Shown in pieces: positions 7,872 to 14,101 of a stretch of DNA of 14,101 nucleotides. Under the pieces are notes generated by a model, which made no database searches, was not told where the DNA came from, and was given only the letters and a program-made list of their open reading frames with translations. A program made the position numbers and the translations under genes. Numbering within the stretch: the stretch's first letter is position 1; each line of letters begins with the position of its first letter. The DNA is from Flavobacteriaceae bacterium TMED121 (lineage in GTDB: Bacteria; Bacteroidota; Bacteroidia; Flavobacteriales; Flavobacteriaceae): positions 11,913 through 26,013 of the forward strand of contig NHFW02000012.1 in assembly GCA_002171295.2 (NCBI GenBank). Direction: 5' to 3'.

Positions 7872-9305
7872 ATGAAAAAACTAGTTTTTATTTTACTATT
7901 AATAGTATCCTGTTCGGAAAATCATCAAATAGAAATAATAATTGATGAGTCAGATCAAACAGAGTCTGTGGTTCAAAAAATCGAAATTGATTCTGTGTGG
8001 TCAGGACACAGAGTTAATTTTTCTTTATTAACTCATAAAGACAGACAATATATTGCCTATTACAATTCTAATCGAAATATGATTGTTGGTCAAAGAGACC
8101 TTACCGATAATAAATTTGATATATATCGAATGCCTGCGCCAAAAAGGTTAAAAAACCTTGAAGAAAAAAGAAGTCGTATTTCTGCAACAGAGGTAGGTTG
8201 GGATTCTCACAACTCAATAACTGTTGCAGTTGATAAGATGGGTTATATTCATCTTTCAGGGAACATGCATGTTGACTCATTAACGTATTTTAAGAGTCAA
8301 AAGCCAAATGATATTTTTTCATTGAAACGTAAATTTCCAATGGTTGGACCAAATGAGTTAAGGGCAACTTACCCAAAGTTTATGCTCACTAAAGATCAGG
8401 ATTTGATATTTCATTATCGGGATGGTGGGAGCGGAAATGGAAATGAGATATATAATATATACTCTACGGATAAAAAATCTTGGACCAGGATGTTAGATTT
8501 TCCTCTTACCGATGGCCAAGGGCTGATGAATGCTTATCAATCTCAACCTGAATTGAGGGAAGATGGCTGGTATCATGTTTTTTGGGTATGGAGGGATACT
8601 CCCGACTGTTCTACTAATCACGACTTATCTTATATGAAGAGTCCTGATCTTATCAATTGGTATGATGCATTTGATAACTTGATTGTCCTTCCAGCAACAT
8701 TAGATAAAAAATCTTTAATTGTGGATCCCATTCCACCTAAAGGTGGAATAATCAACCTAGCTGCAAAACTTTGTTTTGATGAAAACAATAAACCTATTTT
8801 TGTTTACCATAAGTATGATGAAAATGGAAATTTACAACTTTATCTTGCTTGCATAAATCAAGGTTCTTGGAAATCTCATGTGATTACCAATTGGAACTAT
8901 CGTTGGGAATTCTCTGGAAATGGTAGTATAAAATCCGAATTTAGGCTTCAGAATTTTAATCGCAGAGGTAACGGTTTTTATGAAGTTGGATATTGGCACA
9001 TTAAATATGGTCTTGGAACTATTCTCCTTAATGATGAGTTTATACCTGTTGGGAAAGTAATAAAACCAAACCAACTTCTTAATTCATACTACATCACAAA
9101 TAATAACTCTAGTAAATCAGAAATTGAAGGTACTTTTCCAGGTTTAGGAATTAGAACTTCACAAGATGATGGGAATTCAAATGAAAGAGGGACTCGATTT
9201 GTTTTAAAATGGGAAACATTAGATTCGAATCGTGACATGCCTAGAGAAAAGCCCTGGCCAAATCCTAGTAAACTTTATTTATATAAAATAAAAAAGAATA
9301 ATTAA
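7872..9305 (+). CDS. BNR_4-type beta-propeller lipoprotein, probable polysaccharide lyase
   Basis: This is a predicted seven-bladed beta-propeller of the BNR_4 group, which includes or resembles the ulvan lyase families PL24 and PL25. The signal peptide ends in LLIVSC (Cys14), indicating a lipoprotein. Group motifs are visible: VGWDSHNSITVAVD (108-121), GYIHLSGNMH (124-133), HYRDGGSGNGNEIY (181-194), MNAYQSQPELREDGWYHVFW (219-238) and WRDTPDCSTNHDLSY (240-254). His113, His133, Arg183 and His250 are candidate active-site residues by comparison with propeller lyases, from memory rather than an alignment. It starts 2 nt after the preceding lyase and 10 nt before a GH105 gene. That context supports a lyase producing unsaturated uronyl ends. 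Alternatively it is a carbohydrate-binding or hydrolytic propeller, since many BNR_4 proteins are uncharacterised. The fold and group are fairly sure; the activity is inferred. Confidence 0.78.
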   Translation: MKKLVFILLLIVSCSENHQIEIIIDESDQTESVVQKIEIDSVWSGHRVNFSLLTHKDRQYIAYYNSNRNMIVGQRDLTDNKFDIYRMPAPKRLKNLEEKRSRISATEVGWDSHNSITVAVDKMGYIHLSGNMHVDSLTYFKSQKPNDIFSLKRKFPMVGPNELRATYPKFMLTKDQDLIFHYRDGGSGNGNEIYNIYSTDKKSWTRMLDFPLTDGQGLMNAYQSQPELREDGWYHVFWVWRDTPDCSTNHDLSYMKSPDLINWYDAFDNLIVLPATLDKKSLIVDPIPPKGGIINLAAKLCFDENNKPIFVYHKYDENGNLQLYLACINQGSWKSHVITNWNYRWEFSGNGSIKSEFRLQNFNRRGNGFYEVGYWHIKYGLGTILLNDEFIPVGKVIKPNQLLNSYYITNNNSSKSEIEGTFPGLGIRTSQDDGNSNERGTRFVLKWETLDSNRDMPREKPWPNPSKLYLYKIKKNN

Positions 9306-9315
9306 ATCAATAAAT

Positions 9316-10455
9316 ATGAAAAACATAATTACTTTATTATCAATGTGCATTTTTATAACTCTAAATGCTCAAAAAATTCAAACTGAGGACGTCAAACGTC
9401 TAATGGAAAAAGTTGCTGATTGGCAAATTCAAAACCATGGTAATTTAGAATATAGGGCCCAAAACAAAAGACTTTCTCGAGGGAATCACCATTTATTAGA
9501 TTGGACTAATGGGGCTCTTTATGTTGGGATGTCAAAATGGGCAGCTATGGCTGATAGCGATAAATATTACGAGTGGCTTAAGGAAATTGGAGAAACCCAT
9601 GATTGGAAGCTTCATATGAGAAATGGATATTACGCCAGAGTCTATCATGCCGACGATCATACTGTTGGACAAACATATTTTCAACTATACAGGAAATATA
9701 AAGAAGAAAAAATGATAAAACCTACAGTCCATCAGTTTGATTTCATTCTTTATCACCCCTCGAAGACTAAAATGGATTGGAAGTCGCCTTTCCATCAAGA
9801 CAGGTGGAATTGGTGTGATGCATTATTTATGTCTCCTCCGGTATGGGTTATGGTATCAAATTTAACTAGAGATAGAAAGTATATAGATTTTATGGTTAAA
9901 GAGTGGAAAGCAACTACAAATCATTTGTATGATAAGAAGGAAAATCTTTATTACAGAGATGGTTCATATTTTGATAAACTTGACAACGGAACAAAAATCT
10001 TCTGGTCAAGAGGGAATGGATGGGTATTTGCTGGATTATCTCTTGTGATGGATGAACTTGATCCTAATGATAAACATTATCCTTATTTTATTAAACTTTA
10101 TAAAAAAATGGCCAATAAGTTATTAGAAATTCAAACCCCAGAGGGTCATTGGTCAATGAGCCTCCTAGGTCAGGAATTTTATCCTACCCCTGAGACAAGT
10201 GGGTCTTCATTTTTCATCTATGGTCTAGCATGGGGAATTAATAACGGGATCTTAAATAAAGCCATCTATGGGCCCGTTGTAGAGAAAGGCTGGAATGCCA
10301 TGGTGAGTCACGTTAATAAAGACGGAATGCTAGGCTATGTTCAGGCAATAGGAGCTGAACCTGGTGAAGCCCACCCCGACAAGACAGAGGTGTATGGAGT
10401 TGGAGCATTTTTGAGTGCTGGCTCAGAAGTATATAAATTATATGGAGGAAAGTAA
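9316..10455 (+). CDS. GH105 unsaturated glucuronyl/galacturonyl hydrolase (rhamnogalacturonyl hydrolase type)
   Basis: This glycosidase is expected to remove the 4,5-unsaturated uronic acid that polysaccharide lyases leave at the non-reducing end, by hydrating its double bond. The 379-residue length suits a single (alpha/alpha)6-barrel GH105 domain behind a type I signal peptide (cut near LNAQ, 16-19), so it should be periplasmic. Family motifs: DWTNGALYVGM (62-72), YHADDHTVGQTY (110-121), WCDALFMSPP (166-175), FWSRGNGWVFAGL (229-241) and ETSGSSFFIYGLAWGIN (293-309). Asp168 in WCDALFM matches the catalytic aspartate of the Bacillus GH105 enzyme YteR. It follows three lyase-like genes, exactly where a downstream processing enzyme belongs. 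Whether it prefers unsaturated glucuronate or galacturonate linked to rhamnose cannot be told from sequence by eye; GH88 is less likely given the motif set. Confidence 0.92.
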   Translation: MKNIITLLSMCIFITLNAQKIQTEDVKRLMEKVADWQIQNHGNLEYRAQNKRLSRGNHHLLDWTNGALYVGMSKWAAMADSDKYYEWLKEIGETHDWKLHMRNGYYARVYHADDHTVGQTYFQLYRKYKEEKMIKPTVHQFDFILYHPSKTKMDWKSPFHQDRWNWCDALFMSPPVWVMVSNLTRDRKYIDFMVKEWKATTNHLYDKKENLYYRDGSYFDKLDNGTKIFWSRGNGWVFAGLSLVMDELDPNDKHYPYFIKLYKKMANKLLEIQTPEGHWSMSLLGQEFYPTPETSGSSFFIYGLAWGINNGILNKAIYGPVVEKGWNAMVSHVNKDGMLGYVQAIGAEPGEAHPDKTEVYGVGAFLSAGSEVYKLYGGK

Positions 10456-10496
10456 ATCATGAATTAAATTTTAATTAGATTTAACTTTATTATTTT

Positions 10497-11984
10497 ATGG
10501 TTAGATATTTTTTTTGCGTTTTAACGGGACTTTTAATAATTGGATGTAAAAGTCCAGACAAAACTGGAGGTCCATATTTTGGTAATGGCCTTAAAAATGG
10601 GTGGGCAGATCAAAACTCTATTGTAATTTGGACACGACTAACGCAAAATAAAGAGGCATATTTTAAAGGAAAACCTTTTAAAGAAATTTCTAAGGATTTA
10701 ATGCTTTCTTTGGCTAAAAACCCAAACATAGATTCTATTTATAATAGTCAGATTCCAACAGGGTTAAAATTAAGTGACATGGAAGGTTATTGTCCTGGAA
10801 AGGATGGTGAAGTTCAACTTCAATACTATTTAAAAAGTACCCCAAAGGAAATTGTAGTTTCCGATTGGGTTGGAGTTGATCAAAATAAAGATTTTACACA
10901 CCAATGGAATTTATCTTCATTAAAACCCGGGGGATCATATGGATTAAAAGTTTTCTCTAGGCAAAAAGATTCAAAAAAAATTCAGGATAGCATTTTTGGT
11001 AGTTTTGTTTTACCTAATGAAATATCATCATTAGATGGGGTGAAATTTTGTGTAGTATCATGTCATGATTTTAATAGAAGAGACGATTTAAAAAATGGTC
11101 ATAAAATATATCCAAGCATGGATAAAATAAACCCTGATTTTTATATACATACTGGAGATATAGAATATATGGATAAACCTAATCCTTATGCCATGACTGA
11201 AGAGCTTATGAGGTTCAAGTGGAATCGTATATTTTCTCTTCCTTTTCAAAGATCTTTTTATAATAAACATACTTCTTATTTTATGAAAGATGATCATGAT
11301 GTAGGTTTTAATGACAGCTATCCTGGTAGAGATTACGGGACTGTTCCTTTTGAGAGGGGATTGGAAATTTTTGATTTGGAACAGTTTCCAAGCTATAAGA
11401 AAAGATATAAAACCGTCCGTTGGGGGAAGGATTTACAGATTTGGATAGTTGAAGGAAGGAACTACAGGAGTCCAAATAATTTAGTCGATGGACCTGAAAA
11501 GACTATTTGGGGTGAGGAGCAAAAAAATTGGTTTTACGAAACCGTTTCAAACTCTGATGCTTCATTCAAAGTTTTAATTACATCTTCACCAATACTTGGC
11601 CCAGATAAGAAGAATAAAAATGATAATCTTAGTAACGAAAAATACTCTCACGAACAGGGCGAAATACTAGATTTTATAAAAAAACAAAATAATTTATACA
11701 TTATTAATGGAGACAGACATTGGCAATACGTTACCCATATTAATGGAACAAATCTTTGGGAATTTGGTTGTGGTGCTGGAACAGATTCGCATTCTCTCCC
11801 AACTCAGGGAGGCTGGAATCGAGGAGATCCAGAGCCAGAGCATGAATTTCTTAGACTTAAAGGAGGCTTTTTATCCGTTGAGGCTTTCCGTGCTGAAAAT
11901 AAGCCTTCGATTTCTTTTTTTCACCACGATGTAGATGGTGAAATAGTAAATAAAAAAACCTTTTTTTCATATTCACAAAATTAA
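10497..11984 (+). CDS. PhoD-like metallophosphoesterase lipoprotein
   Basis: This is a member of the PhoD-like alkaline phosphatase superfamily, metal-dependent enzymes that hydrolyse phosphate mono- or diesters. The signal peptide ends in LLIIGC (Cys17), so it should be a lipoprotein. The N-terminal domain carries the familiar SIVIWTRL (41-48). The catalytic domain shows VVSCHDF (186-192), HTGDIEYMD (218-226), MKDDHDVGFND (263-273) and INGDRHWQY (403-411). By analogy with Bacillus PhoD, Cys189, Asp221, Tyr224, Asp265/Asp266 and His408 would bind or surround the metals. The segment usually read as LDTRQYR is VEGRNYRSP here (318-326), so it belongs to a divergent subgroup. It is the last gene of the enzyme cluster, 41 nt after GH105. 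Its role in glycan breakdown, perhaps removing phosphate or another ester from the polysaccharide, is inference. A housekeeping phosphate-scavenging role is possible. Confidence 0.87.
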   Translation: MVRYFFCVLTGLLIIGCKSPDKTGGPYFGNGLKNGWADQNSIVIWTRLTQNKEAYFKGKPFKEISKDLMLSLAKNPNIDSIYNSQIPTGLKLSDMEGYCPGKDGEVQLQYYLKSTPKEIVVSDWVGVDQNKDFTHQWNLSSLKPGGSYGLKVFSRQKDSKKIQDSIFGSFVLPNEISSLDGVKFCVVSCHDFNRRDDLKNGHKIYPSMDKINPDFYIHTGDIEYMDKPNPYAMTEELMRFKWNRIFSLPFQRSFYNKHTSYFMKDDHDVGFNDSYPGRDYGTVPFERGLEIFDLEQFPSYKKRYKTVRWGKDLQIWIVEGRNYRSPNNLVDGPEKTIWGEEQKNWFYETVSNSDASFKVLITSSPILGPDKKNKNDNLSNEKYSHEQGEILDFIKKQNNLYIINGDRHWQYVTHINGTNLWEFGCGAGTDSHSLPTQGGWNRGDPEPEHEFLRLKGGFLSVEAFRAENKPSISFFHHDVDGEIVNKKTFFSYSQN

Positions 11985-12029
11985 ATTTTTAACAAAATTT
12001 TAAGGTTTATATAAAAAAAGTATTAATTT

Positions 12030-12049
12030 CACGCACCGTGTACGTTAAC
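12030..12049. promoter_or_regulatory. Possible operator: GC-rich island upstream of the second susC
   Basis: In a 116-nt, otherwise very AT-rich spacer (11985-12100) there is a short GC-rich stretch. It contains a small inverted repeat CACG-CAC-CGTG (12030-12040) followed by the palindrome GTTAAC (12044-12049). It sits about 50-70 nt before the susC start, a plausible place for a PUL regulator to bind. I could not match it to a known regulator motif. I found neither a clear TAnnTTTG promoter nor a convincing terminator in the spacer, so transcription from the enzyme operon may read through. Confidence 0.3.
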
Positions 12050-12100
12050 AATAGATATTTTTAACGCTCTTATTATTTAAAATAATTAAAAAAAAATTTT

Positions 12101-14101
12101 ATGACTAGACTGACGAAGAACAATTTAAGTTCTAAAATCATGAAAACCAAAATGCATCTTTACTTTAGTAAAGCTGTTTTTTTTGTTTTTATTCTGTCCT
12201 GTTTTGTTGGTTTTTCCCAGCAAAATATTAGTGGTACTATTTCCGATGAGGAAGGAGTTCCATTACCCGGAGTAAATGTTGTTATTAAAGGAACCAATAA
12301 TGGTACCTCAACAGACTTTGACGGTAATTACTCTATATCTGCAGATCAAGATGATAATCTGATTTTTTCATTTGTAGGGTTCTTAGATCAAGAGGTTAAA
12401 GTTGGAACAAGTACTAATATAAACGTTTCACTTCAACTTGGATCAAGCGAACTTGATGAAGTAGTGATTACTGGTTATGGAACCAGTAAAAAAAGAGATT
12501 TGACAGGTGCGATTGCACAGATTAAGACTGAAACGATTCAAAGAGCAAATCCAGTCCAGGCAGCTGCCTCACTCCAAGGACAAATTGCAGGTGTTGTTGT
12601 TACTAAAACTGCCGGTAAACCTGGTGATGCCTTCGACATAAATATTAGGGGGCTTAACAACTTTGATAATGAAAAAACACGACCATTAGTTGTTGTTGAC
12701 GGAATCTTAGGAGCAAATCTTAATGATATTAACCCAGTAGACATTGAAACTATTGATGTTTTAAAAGATGCTTCCTCTACTGCAGTTTACGGAGCTCGTG
12801 GGGCTAATGGTGTTGTGATAATAACTACCAAAAAAGGTTCTTCTGGAAAACCTAGTGTCTCATATAATGGCTATTATGGTCAAAAAACACAAGCCCATAT
12901 GCCCAACATGATGTCTTCAAGGCAATTTTATGATCTATATAAAGATGAGGAAAGGTTTGGAAGAGGCTTCACAGCTCAAGAGCTTTATAACGTTGAGAAT
13001 GATATTACTACTGATTGGTTAGATCTTGTTTCACAAGAGGCTATTCAGCAAAATCATACTATATCAGTTTCTGGTGGTTCTGATTCCACTACATATAATT
13101 TTTCTGCCGGTAAGCAGTTGGAAGAAGGATTAGTTACTGGTAATGATTACACTCGTTTAAGCTTAAATGCTGGTGTTGAAAGTCAGGTTTCTGACAAAAT
13201 GAAGGTAGGATTTACTGCTTACTTGACCGAAAATGAAAGAAATTGGGGATCACATGAGGCTGTTAGATCTGCCATGAGAGCAAGACCTACAGCAACACCA
13301 TTTTTTGATGATATTGTTAATGCTAACAAAAGAGATACAAATTTTGGACCTGTTGGACCCTATGCGTTCTACATGGGAATCAATGATTCTCAGGTAATTA
13401 ATCCACTTGTTGAAATACATCCCGATAACTACCAAAGACAAAACCGTTCAAATTCATTGATAGCAAATGTATATCTTGAGTATGAGATAACACCTGGTTT
13501 GAAGTTTAAAACCTCCTACTCAGGTTACAACAACAATATTAGAGAGGGTGAATATCGAGGAACATTCACAAAATCAAGAAAGGGATCTAGAAGTCCAATT
13601 GCTAGTACTAATCAATTCAAAACCTCTAATTACACAATTGATAACACCCTAACATATCAAGCTGAATTTGGTAAGCACTCAATTAATGCTACTGCTTTAG
13701 CGAGTATATTTGAGGAGTATAACGAGCAAATAGGTTTGGCTGTAGAAGATCTTCCTTACAAATCTTTGTGGCATAGTCTTGGTACAGGTGCTACAGTGAC
13801 TAATTACGGTTCCAATCTTGAAGAGTACTCGATTGCTTCATATATGGGAAGAATAAACTATGGCTTTAATGATAAATACCTTTTAACTTTAACTGGAAGA
13901 TATGATGGAGCATCTCAATTAGCTGAAGGCAATAAGTGGGCTTTTTTCCCATCTGCTGCAATCGGATGGAGACTTTCTGAGGAATCTTTTATTCAGGATC
14001 TTGGAGCTTTTAATAATCTAAAATTAAGACTCAGTTATGGTGAAGTTGGAAATAACGCGAGTATTAACCCATATGCAACACAAGCAAACATATTCCAAAC
14101 A
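12101..14101 (+). CDS. SusC-type TonB-dependent outer membrane transporter, N-terminal part (3' end outside window)
   Basis: This frame is open from 12101 to the window edge: 667 codons of a SusC expected to be about 1000 residues. It begins with a signal peptide (core AVFFVFILSCFVGF, cut near FSQ at 38-40). Next is a carboxypeptidase-regulatory-like domain, NISGTISDEEGVPLPGVNVV (42-61) with FDGNYSI (73-79). The TonB box ELDEVVITGYGT follows at 118-129. The plug contains LQGQIAGVVVTK (158-169) and the SusC signature VLKDASSTAVYGARGANGVV (220-239). The barrel is cut after FFPSAAIGWRLSEESF (615-630) and LRLSYGEVGNN (642-652). The ATG at 12140 (Met14, MKTKMHLYF) would give a more usual signal peptide length; I kept the longer start because of the A-rich run before 12101. 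A susD partner is expected just beyond the window. It is a distinct paralogue of the SusC at the left edge. Confidence 0.95.
   Translation, partial: MTRLTKNNLSSKIMKTKMHLYFSKAVFFVFILSCFVGFSQQNISGTISDEEGVPLPGVNVVIKGTNNGTSTDFDGNYSISADQDDNLIFSFVGFLDQEVKVGTSTNINVSLQLGSSELDEVVITGYGTSKKRDLTGAIAQIKTETIQRANPVQAAASLQGQIAGVVVTKTAGKPGDAFDINIRGLNNFDNEKTRPLVVVDGILGANLNDINPVDIETIDVLKDASSTAVYGARGANGVVIITTKKGSSGKPSVSYNGYYGQKTQAHMPNMMSSRQFYDLYKDEERFGRGFTAQELYNVENDITTDWLDLVSQEAIQQNHTISVSGGSDSTTYNFSAGKQLEEGLVTGNDYTRLSLNAGVESQVSDKMKVGFTAYLTENERNWGSHEAVRSAMRARPTATPFFDDIVNANKRDTNFGPVGPYAFYMGINDSQVINPLVEIHPDNYQRQNRSNSLIANVYLEYEITPGLKFKTSYSGYNNNIREGEYRGTFTKSRKGSRSPIASTNQFKTSNYTIDNTLTYQAEFGKHSINATALASIFEEYNEQIGLAVEDLPYKSLWHSLGTGATVTNYGSNLEEYSIASYMGRINYGFNDKYLLTLTGRYDGASQLAEGNKWAFFPSAAIGWRLSEESFIQDLGAFNNLKLRLSYGEVGNNASINPYATQANIFQT

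Noticed and set aside
10462..10476. AT-only inverted repeat AATTAAATTTTAATT after GH105
   Set aside because: It has no GC pairs, almost no loop and no T-run, so it is unlikely to terminate transcription; such palindromes arise easily in AT-rich spacers.
11985..12010. Possible terminator after the PhoD-like gene
   Set aside because: The only pairing is between A and T runs, with no stable stem followed by Ts.

Overview
The window looks like part of a polysaccharide utilization locus (PUL) from an AT-rich member of the Bacteroidota, most likely a flavobacterium. The evidence is a SusC/SusD pair, a second SusC start, several lipoprotein signal peptides, A-rich translation starts without a strong Shine-Dalgarno, and a Bacteroidota-type promoter (TTTG, 19 nt, TATACTTG). 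All eight recognisable genes are on the + strand. I saw no RNA genes, insertion sequences, integrases or CRISPR arrays.

Layout. Positions 1-1755 hold the C-terminal 584 residues of a SusC-type TonB-dependent transporter whose N-terminus lies outside the window. It is followed 19 nt later by its SusD partner (1775-3568). A strong intrinsic terminator (3590-3622) closes that unit. A new promoter (3690-3720) precedes five tightly packed enzyme genes with gaps of 28, 2, 10 and 41 nt. They are a heparinase II/III-like lipoprotein (3777-5699), a second, divergent heparinase II/III-like secreted protein (5728-7869), a BNR_4-type beta-propeller lipoprotein related to lyases (7872-9305), a GH105 unsaturated uronyl hydrolase (9316-10455) and a PhoD-like metallophosphoesterase lipoprotein (10497-11984). 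After a 116-nt spacer with a GC-rich possible operator, a second susC begins (12101) and runs off the end of the window after 667 codons.

How the genes may work together (inference). SusC/SusD capture and import oligosaccharides of a uronic-acid-containing polysaccharide. Up to three different lyases cut it by beta-elimination, leaving 4,5-unsaturated uronyl ends. GH105 removes those ends, and the PhoD-like enzyme may remove a phosphate or other ester group. Signal peptide types suggest that three enzymes are lipoproteins (one heparinase-like, BNR_4, PhoD-like) while two are soluble and probably periplasmic (the other heparinase-like, GH105). The combination recalls ulvan or rhamnogalacturonan-type degradation, but there is no sulfatase, rhamnosidase or regulator in view, so the substrate cannot be named from this window.
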